A stretch of DNA of 64,000 bases from Ephydatia muelleri (GCA_013339895.1 JABACO010000004.1:10029577-10093576), one strand, 5' to 3'; counted from the first letter of the stretch, positions 50,531 through 62,644 are shown. The notes: generated by a model not told the origin, from the letters alone. Made by a program: numbers and translations.

Positions 50531-52450
50531 ATATACATTTTTCATACCTACTTGTATAAATCTACATTATGCAATGCATGAATGGTTTTAACAGTTGTGT
50601 GTGGAGACATGTATATCTGTGCACTTGGCGTCCAATGAGCTAACATATGGAGGTAATAGGGAAGAGGAAGATGGAATGAATGTGGATGCAGATGGAGGGG
50701 AAACTATAATTATAGTATTATGCCATCTTAAGGCAGCCCTGTGTCTACAACCCACTCATGTCCACCATATCTGTTGATAGAAAATTAAACCTGCAGGTGT
50801 TTGAAGAAGCTCTATTGTGTAATGGAATGGTCATGACCTCTTTCTAGATTTCCTTGCCCTAATCATGACATAGGGATAGATCTATGATGTGTGGCTCTCA
50901 CAGGCACATTGGTCGACTCCCTAGGGGTCCTGTGTTGTCACTGTAAGTATTTACTTTTTTATGTAGTTGTGTCTGGCTGTTGTTGAATCATCAGATAGTG
51001 TAACTGGTGCTGTATCTGGAAGACTAATATGAATTGAGATCGTTGAGCTGTTGTATCAGTGGCATAAAGACGATTGGGGGAGGGGGAGTGAGAATAATTA
51101 AATTCATTATACAGCAGGGGGCGGATACAGGCTTTTGTCCTCTTGTCCGGGTATGGGGATGGGGGAGTGTAGTATAAGAAGCTCCCCATAAGCCCCCCAG
51201 ACCCCCAGGAATGTTTTGTAAAATCAATGAATGATTACATTAAAACTACTACAAATTATCGTAATAGTGAGTCTTTGGCAGCTCACAATCAATTTTAGGT
51301 TAGGCAATTTCTCTGGACAGTTAGCCATTGCAACAATACCATGCATGATGACCTGCAATTTGTAACGCTTCGACCACCATGCACGCCACGTTAACCGGCC
51401 TACGGTCAAGCACGTGACAGATGACTAGTGACAATACATTCTAAAATTGATGGACACAGGCGTAGAGCCGCAATCGATAACAATTGGTCTTTTAATTATG
51501 CAATATATCACAGCGGTTCAGCCGTCCGAATCCGTGCAGCAAGAATTCCCGCCGTCATTACACCCGACGTGAAAACAGCGAAACGTGGGTATGCGGTCAT
51601 GGTTACCTTGGGCCGTACGATAGATATTTTGAAACGTTGGCATACGGATAAATCGCATGAGTGCAATGAGAAATTAACTTTGACCGAAGTCAATTTCAGC
51701 TGACAGACTAGTGCGTACGATGACGCTTAGTGTACTGAAGTTGAAGGTATGGCCACTCTATACTTGGCGAATTCCGCCTGTTACATGTACCGCGACTGCG
51801 TCATACAGTACAGTTCAAATTCGGAGTCAGATATCACGAACAATGGCGAGGCTGCACTGGGTTCTGGAACGAACGTTGTAGCAGTGACGCTGTTCAAATG
51901 GTTCAAAGGCTGAAATTGCTCCAACATTTGATTATGAGTGGACTTGACCCAGTCCCGCGTCCAGTCCTACCTGATGGCCTTATCACGGTGTGTTCTATGT
52001 GGTGGGTGCATTATTAGGAGTTATATTTGTGATAGACCAAGAAGTAGAAGGCGCACATGGGTGTGAGTGCATTAATTTTGGTATAGATTGACCCAGGCTA
52101 TCTGATAGTAGTCTGTAGTGTACCTAGGTGCATGTGGAGTGCATTATTTGGAGTTTTTTTTGGTATTGTTTACAGATGCACACCCTTAGAGGAAAGCTCC
52201 ATCTGTCTGGAAGCCAAAATGAAGGGGATGCACAATATGAGACTAAGTGATACAAGAGGACCTCATCGACTGAGGGGGTTGTGACCCCACAGTATGGAGG
52301 TAGCCATGAGCCTGTACTCTTCCAAGCTGGTGGGTGTGGTCATGATGGCGGGTGAGACAAGAACATCCTATATGACACAGAGGGAAGGTGTGTGGTATAT
52401 TTGTAAAAGTGTGTGTATATGTAAGGTGTGTGTAAGATGTGTGTATATGT
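50531..52450. other. Array flank, no gene recognised
   Basis: 50,965-51,240 is a further copy of the segment that precedes each array unit (GATAGTGTAACTGGTGCTGT ... CAGGAATGTTTTGTAAAATC). It is separated from unit 4 by about 400 unrelated bases. A frame at 51,428-51,703 (91 residues) has no family resemblance. Nothing else is supportable. Confidence 0.45.
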
Positions 52451-52468
52451 GTGCGCACACGCACACAG

Positions 52469-52774
52469 GAGATAAAGGAACCAGGGATACTGCGAGAAAT
52501 ACCCCCACAAATGTCCCACGTGCCCACCCCGTGGAGGAGAAAGGACCCAGGATCTCAGGGTAACCTGGGATCCCCTAGCACTCCGGATCATGAAGGCAAA
52601 CCATGAATGAGACCCTTGGAACCTCCAGAGCTCCTGGAAACCCGGTACATACCTACACGTGCACATACATGTACTAACATTCATACACACATGCTCTGCA
52701 CATATATGCATACATGCAATGTAAATCGTTGTGTATTTGATTGATATTTGCAAACACACACACACACACACGCG

Positions 52775-52820
<46 letters not shown>

Positions 52821-53023
52821 CCCTCTGAACAGAAGGGAGAGCAGGGTCCCGAGAACCTGGACAACCCAGAGCCATGAGTCCACCAGCAAGAGTCCAAGGA
52901 GCCCCAGGGAGAGAGGCAACCCAATGGTAACCAAGGCCGCTGGGACCCCCGGAATACCTGGCTATCGAGGACAGCCGAGTCAGAAAGGAGAGCCCCTAGC
53001 CCCTAGTGCTTCATGTGCTCCTG
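52469..53023 (+). pseudogene. Possible decayed collagen-like exons
   Basis: Short Gly-X-Y runs appear in shifting frames: GDKGTRDTA (52,469), GPRISG then PGIP (52,545-52,580), GTSRAPGNP (52,618-52,645), GRAGSREPGQPRAM and GAPGRE (52,832-52,915), and GTPGIPGYRGQPSQKGEP (52,940-52,998). A CA microsatellite (52,755-52,818) ends in an acceptor-like CACACACAG, and the second block ends at TCCTG|GTAAGG. Triple-helix collagens need unbroken Gly-X-Y repeats. Here stops and frame changes occur every few dozen bases, so an old, decayed collagen-like (spongin-type) gene is the best reading. Chance Pro/Gly-rich composition is the alternative. Confidence 0.4.
52755..52818. repeat. (CA)n microsatellite
   Basis: CA dinucleotides with CG interruptions. 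Confidence 0.95.
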
Positions 53024-54895
53024 GTAAGGCCATATCACGTGATGTACATTATTTTAGGGTGAGTGTAGATTTGTGTGTGCGCATGCGTGCGTTGAGTGTA
53101 CATTATTTGGAAGGAATGTGTATGTAACATGTACTGTGTGGGAAGGGTGTTGAGCCTGCAACTTTGCATTTTCACATGTCAAATATGCCAATTTTTGTCT
53201 GTGTGTACATGAATTTTGTGAAGCAGTGTGTATGTACTGTGTGGTGTTGTATGTGTCAATGTGTGTACAATACAGTATGTGTGAAGGTTGTACAATATTG
53301 TGCAAAGGTATGTGTGTTGTGTGTGTGATATGCCAATTTCTGTCATATATGGCATCCACTGCTTGACTATCTGTGCATACGACATTGTGTCGTACTGAGG
53401 TGGGTGTTGTTTCTCCTGTGTTTGGCATTTAATGGAATAGAACTCAGTCCAAAGTCCATCTGCAGCATGTCTGTCTGAGTACGAGGTCTGTGTGTGTTGT
53501 ATAGTGTGTTGTATTGTGGGTTGTATAGTGGGCATATCGTCCACTATTTTATGATTTACGACACATGCCACCTTTTTTTTTTGACTTGCCAAGGCGATGG
53601 TGACTCAACATCTGACAATGAAGAACATGGATCATGCTTGTGACGACGTGGATTTCACTGGGCAACGGACAATTGTGTTTGAGTGTGGTGTGCCTTTATT
53701 GATTTTTAATCATGGCAACTACTATCTTGCTTGTGTACAGTGAGTGTACTTATGATGATGTGGCACATACCTATTTGAGAAGGGCGCATAATCTCAGAGA
53801 CGAAGAGGATTGTTCCGTATAATAACCTTTCATAGACTCTTTCAATTGGGCACATAAGTCACTTGCTTTATAAAGAAAGGGGCGGGGCATCATAACAAAT
53901 CATTGATGCTATAACTAATCAGATTACAGCGAAAGCATTTCGAATTACAATGCTATTGTACTTCCTTTAATAATCGAAGGCCAGATCTTTGTAAGCAACG
54001 CAGACGATTGCGTGCCACAAAACCAGCCACGCGTAGTACATTCAAACTAAGCTGAACTGTAACTAATAACTATTCGGATTACATTGCAGAGCATCCCTGA
54101 GTCATAACAACTTGCCGCGGTTTAGGTATACATGGAAAGAGGCGGGGCATCATAACAAACGATTGACGCACACATTCAAAGCGGCGATACTACATGTACT
54201 GGTTTCAGTCATATCGGTACGGCTGCACTACCGTTATAATGGGATACTGGGCTTGTGTTATTATTGCCTATATACTTGTACATACGTTACAATCAGTAAC
54301 ATGTTAAATGGAATACACCTGAGTTTCAGGATATATCATGATAACCAAACTTATTCCAGAGCTATGAGCATGAATATAGCTCTTAAAATGACTTTCTACC
54401 TGGGGTCAGAAAATGGCATGTGTCATACTGGTAAGGGGGCGGGGGGGAATGAGGGAAGAGAGGTTGATATCCACCATGGTTCTCCGAGTTCAGGTTGTCA
54501 TGACAACTAAATCAAGGAGTGCATAAGTATGTGGATAGTGTACGGAGAGAGACACAGGGACATTGTAGCACAAAATATCTGACCATGCATGTCTATTTAC
54601 CTAGGTCATGAGAAATCCATGACAAGATACCATGCACCCACCTTAGCTTATCCACATATGAATTAGGAATCACGATGTCTTTACCAATCAAGTTCTGTCC
54701 TTATCCTTATAGTTTTGTTTATAGATAATCATGATATTTGCAATGAACAGTATGTGGCATTGGGTACGTCTGTGTTGTACATGCACCATAACATCCGCTT
54801 TATAAATCATACTGAATAAACGAACAGGTTCATGATTAAGAGTACACATCTTAGTGAGTCAGGTACAGTTCTTCTAGTTCATCACTAATGACATC
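53024..54895. other. No gene recognised; one direct repeat pair
   Basis: GGCGGGGCATCATAACAAAT is found at 53,881 and, with one change, at 54,140. Both copies are followed by ATTGA-[TC]-GC. Open frames at 53,179 and 54,112 lack family resemblance. Many GTGTGTAC runs are present near 53.1-53.5 kb. Confidence 0.45.
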
Positions 54896-55088
54896 TTGGG
54901 CTTGATTGCTAGTAAAATCCAATCCATGTACAGATGGGTTCTGGCTATTCATGTGCGATGTGCGACCCTGAGTGCAGGTCCATGTAGTACTAACACCTGT
55001 GAGGGGGGAAAGGTTGCACATGCTCACCCTACAACTAACAAGACACTCGTACTCGCTTGTACACATGTACAGCACATGTGTACATGTA

Positions 55089-55092
<4 letters not shown>

Positions 55093-55123
<31 letters not shown>
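55093..55123. repeat. Poly-G tract of 31
   Basis: Thirty-one uninterrupted G residues followed by a TGGTGGGGGTG degenerate tail. Confidence 0.95.
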
Positions 55124-55124
<1 letters not shown>

Positions 55125-55295
55125 GGTGGGGGTGTTGGAGGTGTTTTGAGTTTGAGAGGTAATGGGGGAAATGGTACAGATGCATTCTGAAATGTACCTC
55201 CGCAAAATATTTTTAGGGGATGGGGTTTATTTCTCCCTACCCCATCAGGCACCACACCACTCTACACACAACACCAGTTGATCTGCAGTCTGCAG

Positions 55296-55772
55296 TGACA
55301 CACACACACACACACACACACATGTATACACACATCACATGCACACACACACACACGCATGTATACACACATCACACACACATGTATACACACACACACA
55401 CACGCATCACACAAACACACACATGTATACACACATCACACATGTATACACGCATCACACACATGTACACACACATGTATAACACACATCCCACACACAT
55501 GCATACACGCACCATACACACATCACACACACACACGCATCACACAAACACACACACATGTATACACACATCACACACACATGCATACACACACATGTAT
55601 ACACACATCACACACGCACATGTATACACACATCACACACGCACATGTATACACACATCACACACATGTATATACACACACACATCACACAAACACACAC
55701 ATGTATACACATACACGCACACATGTATACACACATCGCACACACACACACATGTATACACACATCACACAT
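55296..55772. repeat. ACACATGTATACACACATCAC minisatellite
   Basis: About 20 imperfect copies of a unit of about 26 bases combining CA dinucleotides with the palindrome GTATAC (CATGTATACA). His/Thr/Tyr frames here are artefacts. Confidence 0.92.
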
Positions 55773-57633
55773 AAATCTGGACTCACCTGTGCTGCCCCCG
55801 AAACCGTTCGACTCCTATGCGGCACAATGGATCTGTTGTTTAGAACTTGTTCGCCCCTTAAATCATGGGTAGCAGCTGGTGGGTAGAATTATTAAGCATG
55901 AAACAAACCGGTTGTCATGCCACAAATTTAAGAATAATATTATAGCATGTAACATCGATTGTAATTAAATTCCTTTGTGCACATAAACACTGACGAAAGT
56001 AACCAGACATACTCTCGACCCCAGACACATGTCCTACAATTTGTCTATGTACTTACGAGACTACATGTACACCACTTACAAAGCTGACATGCAATGTGAG
56101 GTATGGTTGGCAGTAGGGAGTGTTCGGCAACCACACTTTCAACACAATACAGAGCCTCAAAGAAGACATTTCAATATTTCTAAACAGGTTACAAACCATC
56201 CTTCTGGGTTGTCTTAGGACGCAGTAAGTATAGTTTAAAGCAACTACGTTCCCTTTAAATAATAACACATGGATGCCGAACACTACCTACGCTATCGCGC
56301 ATGTCGATCACTACCTAATCTACCCTAGATGTATGAACGTGGCCAGATGTTGCTAAGCTTCTAATATCAGTTGGTTATCAGTAACTCCTCTGACAGTCAA
56401 ATTAAGTGCACGAATAACTTCAAATACACACACGCAAGCGTGCGCACAGATATAAAAACACAAACGTGTCTTCTTGATAGGCGACATACGTTCATATGAA
56501 CAGATCAGAGTTTGACCGATCTAAAAAGTAAAACCTAGAAAGAATACGTTCCCTTAAAATTCTATAGCCAACCTATCATTATACAAGTGAGAAATCTTAC
56601 GCGGTCCTTACCAAAGTGTCATGCATCACGGTAGCTAAGCAGGATATGGTACTAGGTAGCAATCCAGTTAGGTCCGTTCCATGTATTCCAATAAATGCTC
56701 CTGGGCCTTTAAACGATTCTCTATTGATATTGCATTCCGGTTAAGTTGTATCCGTTATTGCAACGTGCGGGGCAAAAATGGAGTCAGGTTTGTAGGATGA
56801 TAATCTGTTAGTGTATAACTGTGCACACCCTTTGTACTGGTCTATATTCCAATCAGATACACATGTGCGACGCAGCCGTTCATTTAATTACCGTAAAGGT
56901 CATTGAAAGAAGTAGCAAGGTTCGTCATTGTTCAGATTTCGCTCAACCCATTTGATGTGATCTGTCCCCAAGGGCTATCATAAAGGACTAATGCTGCGTG
57001 TTGTGAACTCACAGTAGGCTCAGAAATAGCGCAACAAAACTATGAAACTAACCAACATAGGTTTGTTTTACAATCCTTCTCGTACACTTGTCACAATGAA
57101 ATGTGTCGAATCGGGTGATAAAGGCTGTACCCCGCTAAGGTTAGTTTATTTGAATTCCTTATTTCTATATACAGCAGATGAAGATATCCCAAAACTAAGA
57201 CGCAGTCTACGTTAATACTTAAGGTAATAATGTTCTGTACTTTACAGTTAGCTATGTACTTCCCAACTTCTCCAGAAAACGTGATAGACGCACAGCGAGT
57301 TCAAGGAGGGCGATACAAGGGCTAGCGCTGATGATACAAATTGCTTGAACAACGGCAATTAAAGGGTAAGGTGTTTCGTTATTAACAACAATGTGTGATT
57401 GTGTATTGCATTGTCAGGAAAAGGACACGGGAGGAGTATGAAACAGGATGGAGCTTTGGAGAGCCGCGGCAATGGCACACAAGACTAGAGACAATGTGTG
57501 TGCGTGTGTGTTTGTGTGTGTGTGTCGTGTGTGTGTGTGTGTGTGTGTGATATTGTATAGTGTATACAATCTGCCATATCTTCTATTCGTTGAAACGCTT
57601 AAGCATGCGCGTCCTGGTGTACGCAAGCGAGGC
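55773..57633. other. No gene recognised
   Basis: No supportable reading frame. A short stretch resembling part of the 5S rRNA internal promoter is discussed under rejected items. A (TG)n run lies at 57,497-57,549. Confidence 0.4.
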
Positions 57634-57654
57634 GGGGGGGGGGGGGGGGGGGGG
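57634..57654. repeat. Poly-G tract of 21
   Basis: Twenty-one uninterrupted G residues. Confidence 0.9.
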
Positions 57655-57985
57655 AGGATACCGCTCCATATAGAATGGTCCGTACGGGATTGGCTCATAC
57701 GCCTTAACGGTGTAGGTAGACGACCGAAACAGCCTGTACGGGTACGGCAGACGAAATGTCAGCGTGCGAACACGTGCGACAAAACGTGACTCGCAGCCAC
57801 AGCCGTTTCCTATCGGTCCGCACACGAGAGCCGCGATCGTACAACCGACAAATTTAGGATCCAATTGAATACGGTTAGGATCGCGTGCGACTGCGAGCCC
57901 GGAATCACGCATATGAACCGCTGTGTATGTACCATTTAATGTTAGGTTTGGAGGGGCTGAGCCCCTCAATGCCATTATTGCTGAG

Positions 57986-58026
<41 letters not shown>
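57986..58026. repeat. Poly-C tract of 41
   Basis: Forty-one uninterrupted C residues, 0.56 kb upstream of the receptor start codon. It is the longest homopolymer in the window. Confidence 0.95.
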
Positions 58027-58588
58027 TTCCGTCCACACAATGTCATTAGTCATGATGCTGAAGTGGAAGACCTTAGGTGATGGATTTTGAAGTGTGTTTC
58101 ACCGTGGTAGTATAGTGACTAGTTGATCGTACGCTGTCGAATGTCTGGCCAGCCAAATCGTGCAGTCTGATCGCTTTCATTCTCCTTTACAGACATAAAA
58201 ACTAATGGAACCAAAATGTTTAATGTCATATCACAATAAAACACTCTGATATAGTGCACCAGAATTATGGATATTTGGAGCATTAAAGACAGTAAATAGA
58301 ATCAGTGGAATCACAATGAAAAAGTCCCATTATCAACTAAAACGACAACTAAGAGAGGCGGGAATCCTGTGAGTAACGAATTCTAGAAGTGCAAGAACAA
58401 AGACAAATAAAAAAGGTAACTTTCAGAAACTTTAGTGGGTGCTCATTTCGCCACGTGCTTCTCTCTACACAGGGGAAACAAATTATGCCTTTGTCCATTG
58501 GTCATGAATTACGAACTCCGGATGTGACGTCATATAAAAATAAATTATAATTGTATACGCGGTGCGTAAATCACTTTGCGAAACAGTA

Positions 58589-61500
58589 ATGATGATGCAT
58601 CAGATGTTGTTTGTTTTATTCGCTCTTCAGAGCTATGTGGTCACCGCTACCTTTCCACCTGGCTATGCTTTACAGGAGCACCTATGCAGCAGACAGCTCG
58701 AGTTGAATACGAATCTTGTGTTGAGCGATGGAGAGCATCGCATATCTTCAGGGCCGCCCTGTCACGTTTCCACAAGAGGCAACATCTCGATAGTGGGGTC
58801 TTCGATGAAAAACACCACAATTCACTGCGAAGGAGAAGGTAGAGTGTTTGAATTCATTTCCGCACAAACGCTGAGCACGGAGAGAATAACATTCATTAAC
58901 TGCGGTATACACCTTATATCGATAGAAAACATTCTCATTATGGAATGCACATTTCAGGACAGTTCAAATACAGCAATATTTGCAGAATCAGTAAATAACT
59001 GGTGTAGCATCACAATTGAATACTGTTTATTCATTAACAACAATGGTTATGGTGGTGGTGGTGTGTCATTGCATTTATCAACTAGTGATGTTAGCGTCTC
59101 AAACTGCACATTTCAAAACAACACTGCTACTTATGGTTTTAGTGGTGGTGGTGGTGGTGGTGGTGGTGGTGGCGGTGGTGGTGCTGTGTGGTTGCTTTCA
59201 TCAACTGGTGATGTTAGCATCTCACACTGCACATTTCAGAACAACAGTGCTGATTATGTTGGTGGTGGTAGTGATGGTGGTGGTGGTGGTAGTGATGGTG
59301 GTGGTGGTGGTGTGTCATTGTATGTATCAACTGGTGATGTTAGCATCTCACACTGCACATTTCAAAACAACACTGCTACTACTGGTGGTGGTGTGTCATT
59401 GTATGTATCAACTGGTGATGTTAGCATCTCACACTGCACATTTCAAAACAACACTGCTACTACTGGTGGTGGTGTGTCATTGTATGTATCAACTGGTGAT
59501 GTTAGCATCTCACACTGCACATTTCAAAACAACACTGCTACTTATGGTGGTGGTGTGTCATTGCATTTTTCAACTGGTGATGTTAGCATCTCACACTGCA
59601 CATTTCAAAACAACATTGCTACTACTGGTGGTGGTGGTGTGTGGTTGCTGTTATTTGCTGATGGTGGAGGTGGTGATATTGGCATCACTAACTGCACATT
59701 TCAGAACAACAGCGCTGTTAATGCTGGTGGAGCTGTGTTTTCTTGGGTTGGAGTGTTGAACAATACTCTGAACATAAATGCGGATGTGGAGCTGATTAGA
59801 TCAGCTAGTGATGTGAACATAACAAACTGCACATTTCATAACAACAGGGCTACTTATGGAGGAGCTATTGTTTTTGTCTCAATCAGGTCAACATTGATTA
59901 GTGGCTCCACATTTACTAATAATACTGCAATTGGCGGAGCAGCAGTCTATGCCGTTAATAGATATAATCCTTCTATTAATCATTATGATCAACTCTTTAC
60001 TTTAGAAGCTGAGCCAATTGGCCACCTCATTCTTCAAGGTGTGATGGTAAAAGATAACCTCTGCTCATGTAATGACTATGATGAGCTGAGAGGAGGGGCC
60101 ATTTATTTCAATGGAATGAAGGTGGACATCTTTGGAAGTACCTTCACTGGAAGTCAGTTTTCATCTAACTCCCCCTTGGGAGCCATTCTAGGAACAAATG
60201 GTTATCTTAACCTTCATGGTAACATCACATTCTCAAATAACACAGGAGTGAATGGAGGGGCCATAAGTCTGTCTAACAATGTCCCACTGTACTTCTATGA
60301 GGGGTGTGCAGTAGAATTTTCTAGAAATGCAGCAACTGGATTTGGTGGTGCTCTGTATCATGCTGGGGACAAAGAAAAGGTCATACAGACAACTTCGAAT
60401 TTGATTAAGTGCACAATACGCTTGATTAAAGACTGTACCGGCTTATTATGTGACTTTCATACCAACATGTTCTCTATCACCTTTGTTGATAATCATGCAC
60501 AGCAAGGTGGTCATTCTGTATATGCCACTCCCATTTATAACTGCTATTACTGCATTGGGTTTCTAGCAACTGGCGACCTTGTCACTCAGTCTGGCATATG
60601 TCCAAACCTGACTAGCTATATCACCACTACCCCTTCCTATAAAGACATCAATGACATCCAACTAGTCTCTTTTCCAAAGTATGTACACTTATGTGGCTGT
60701 AGCAATCCTAACTTGTGCAATGCCACAAATCAGTATCATGGAAAAGTTATCACATATCCTGGCAGAACTGTGAGATTTAATGTTACCTCAGTAGATGAGG
60801 GGAATTACCTATCACCAAGTGTTGTTTACACACAAATTGACACCAATGGTATTACATCTCCAAAAATAACACTTGGACCTACGCAGAAAGCTCAGTGGAT
60901 AGGAACAGTATGTGGTACGATAGAGTACCAAATCTATGGACCACAAATGGCTTCACTTAAACTGCTTCTGTCTAACTATCCCAGTAATACTCCAACAGTT
61001 GTTGAGGTCATACTGTTACCATGTGAGCCAGGATTCACATTGATTTCAAATTCTTCTACTGGTGTGATGGAGTGTAGCTGTTCAGAGTTCTTCACATCAT
61101 TCAGAGTGGTCTGTGATGCATCAGATGGTACTGTGACAAGAAATAAACCTAACTGGATTGGTGTGTACAATAGCACCCATCCAGCACTGGCTTCATCCTG
61201 TCCTATGGATTACTGCAATAGTGCCATAGATAAGGTGTCTCTAGCCAGGCCTGGTGATTTGTGCAATGGAGGCCGTACTGGCATTATTTGTGGTAGCTGC
61301 CATGGTAACCATAGTGTGGTCTTTGGTTCTTCCCAATGCACGATTTGCTCAAATATGTGGCTGATCACACTTGTGATGTTTGCAGTGCTGGGTGCCTTAC
61401 TGGTGGCAGCACTGTTCTTCCTCAACTTCACTGTAACACAAGGCACTCTGTATGGGCTCATCTTCTATGCCAACATTATTCAGATCAATAGTTCAATATT

Positions 61501-62644
61501 CTTCCACCAAGCCATTCCATCATTGCAGATTATCGTGTCATTTATTAACCTGGATCTTGGGATCCCCATGTGTTTCTATAATGGTATGGATGATGCTGAC
61601 AAGGCTGGCCTTCAGTTTGTGTTCCCAGCCTACCTCCTCATCCTCACCTTAACAGTCATTGTGATCTGCCACTACTGTCTTCAGCGATCTCCAAACACCT
61701 CCACTAGTTCCTGTCTTTATAGATTTCCCATCATCATTGGAGAAAGAGCAGTTGGAGTCCTCTGTACTCTTATCTACTTGTCATATTACAAATTTCTGAG
61801 AACTGTCATTGATATTTTCACATATTCCACAGTCCACCTGCCCAGTGGTGATATGAATGTCTGGTTCTATGATGGAAATGTGGAATACCTTCAAGGAAAA
61901 CATGCTACTTTATTTATAATCGCTGTGATGACATGTACCCTGTTCCTTCTCCCCTACACCTTTGCCCTCACTTTCATTCCAATTATTGAACGGTACAGTG
62001 AACACAACAGACTGTTCAACTATCTCCACAAGTTGGCCAATAAGTTCAAACCAGTGAATGATGCCCACTATGCCCCCTATAAGGGAGAGTGGCGATGGTG
62101 GCTGGGAGCTAGGCTTTGGCTTGTCGTTGTGATGTACAGCTTAAATCCAGTGTATAGTTCTGACAATCCATCTCTGCTTCTGTCTATCCAGGCTACCTTG
62201 GTGATGTTGTTCATGCTGGTACAAGCAAATATACAGCCATTTGGACAGCCACTGCAGAAGATGGATAAATGCAACAGACACACTAGTGCCTACAATACGT
62301 TGTACAATTGTCTTGACCTGATGTACCTCCTTAACTATACTGCACTAGCTATGTCAATGTCATACATTCTAGGTAAGAGTTCAAATGAAACACAAATCAG
62401 TGTATCAGTTTTAGTGGGCCACTATGTCGCCATGTTGTTGGTGACTGTCTTGTACTATTTCATTGTGGCCATCCTCAAGGCCTGTAGCACGTATGACCGA
62501 GCCAAAGAGGAAATAAATGGAATATTTGAAAGAAAATATGAAGTAATGGTTCCTACAGAGCTGGAAGAATCCACAACTTATACTGTCAGCACCACCACTG
62601 TGACAGTCACCAATCATCTGAGAGAACCACTGTGTGAAGATTGA
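58589..62644 (+). CDS. Beta-helix (Pmp-like) polytopic membrane receptor-like protein, 1,351 residues
   Basis: One uninterrupted frame, no introns. The frame extends back to a GTG at 58,562; the first ATG (58,589, in an ATGATGATG cluster) gives a signal peptide, MMMHQMLFVLFALQSYVVTA. Residues about 30-620 form a right-handed parallel beta-helix: repeated 27-residue rungs of the type STGDVSISHCTFQNNTATTG with GG-V-S-L, matching the F-x-x-N and GG-[AIV] motifs of chlamydial Pmp-type repeats. Many N-x-T/S sites suggest glycosylation outside the cell. Gly runs (about residues 192-205) interrupt rungs. A Cys-rich neck follows (about 880-915: CNGGRTGIICGSCHGN, CTIC). Residues about 920-1297 hold roughly nine or ten hydrophobic spans (e.g. 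WLITLVMFAVLGALLVAALF, LYYFIVAIL). A short Thr/Val-rich tail of about 50 residues ends LREPLCED and is probably cytoplasmic. Ligand and function are unknown. Similar predicted proteins are familiar from sponge genomes as Pmp-like. Surface sensing or recognition is a guess. Confidence 0.9.
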   Translation: MMMHQMLFVLFALQSYVVTATFPPGYALQEHLCSRQLELNTNLVLSDGEHRISSGPPCHVSTRGNISIVGSSMKNTTIHCEGEGRVFEFISAQTLSTERITFINCGIHLISIENILIMECTFQDSSNTAIFAESVNNWCSITIEYCLFINNNGYGGGGVSLHLSTSDVSVSNCTFQNNTATYGFSGGGGGGGGGGGGGAVWLLSSTGDVSISHCTFQNNSADYVGGGSDGGGGGSDGGGGGVSLYVSTGDVSISHCTFQNNTATTGGGVSLYVSTGDVSISHCTFQNNTATTGGGVSLYVSTGDVSISHCTFQNNTATYGGGVSLHFSTGDVSISHCTFQNNIATTGGGGVWLLLFADGGGGDIGITNCTFQNNSAVNAGGAVFSWVGVLNNTLNINADVELIRSASDVNITNCTFHNNRATYGGAIVFVSIRSTLISGSTFTNNTAIGGAAVYAVNRYNPSINHYDQLFTLEAEPIGHLILQGVMVKDNLCSCNDYDELRGGAIYFNGMKVDIFGSTFTGSQFSSNSPLGAILGTNGYLNLHGNITFSNNTGVNGGAISLSNNVPLYFYEGCAVEFSRNAATGFGGALYHAGDKEKVIQTTSNLIKCTIRLIKDCTGLLCDFHTNMFSITFVDNHAQQGGHSVYATPIYNCYYCIGFLATGDLVTQSGICPNLTSYITTTPSYKDINDIQLVSFPKYVHLCGCSNPNLCNATNQYHGKVITYPGRTVRFNVTSVDEGNYLSPSVVYTQIDTNGITSPKITLGPTQKAQWIGTVCGTIEYQIYGPQMASLKLLLSNYPSNTPTVVEVILLPCEPGFTLISNSSTGVMECSCSEFFTSFRVVCDASDGTVTRNKPNWIGVYNSTHPALASSCPMDYCNSAIDKVSLARPGDLCNGGRTGIICGSCHGNHSVVFGSSQCTICSNMWLITLVMFAVLGALLVAALFFLNFTVTQGTLYGLIFYANIIQINSSIFFHQAIPSLQIIVSFINLDLGIPMCFYNGMDDADKAGLQFVFPAYLLILTLTVIVICHYCLQRSPNTSTSSCLYRFPIIIGERAVGVLCTLIYLSYYKFLRTVIDIFTYSTVHLPSGDMNVWFYDGNVEYLQGKHATLFIIAVMTCTLFLLPYTFALTFIPIIERYSEHNRLFNYLHKLANKFKPVNDAHYAPYKGEWRWWLGARLWLVVVMYSLNPVYSSDNPSLLLSIQATLVMLFMLVQANIQPFGQPLQKMDKCNRHTSAYNTLYNCLDLMYLLNYTALAMSMSYILGKSSNETQISVSVLVGHYVAMLLVTVLYYFIVAILKACSTYDRAKEEINGIFERKYEVMVPTELEESTTYTVSTTTVTVTNHLREPLCED
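59140..59640. repeat. 81-bp coding tandem repeats and GGT runs in the receptor
   Basis: The segment GTGTCATTGTATGTATCAAC recurs every 81 bases (about 59,311, 59,392 and 59,473, then a variant), encoding identical 27-residue beta-helix rungs. (GGT)n runs sit between rungs at 59,139-59,180 and about 59,264-59,312. Near-identity at the DNA level shows recent expansion or homogenisation. Confidence 0.9.

Noticed and set aside
54112-54510. 132-residue plus-strand frame
   Set aside because: No family resemblance, begins inside a duplicated segment, and has no start-context or exon support.
54851-55255. Minus-strand frame with a Cys/Trp pattern recalling a Sushi-like domain
   Set aside because: Too few conserved residues, it runs into a poly-G tract, and no splice structure is seen.
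55220-55886. Frames of about 180 residues rich in His, Thr and Tyr
   Set aside because: Produced by the ACACATGTATACACAC minisatellite.
56620-56680. 5S rRNA-like segment (GTAGCTAAGCAGGATATGG)
   Set aside because: Only the short internal-promoter-like stretch resembles 5S. The rest of the gene and its terminator are absent, so at most it is a decayed 5S-derived element.
59016-59759. 247-residue frame inside the receptor gene in another register
   Set aside because: Shadow of the 81-bp repeats and GGT runs of the true frame.
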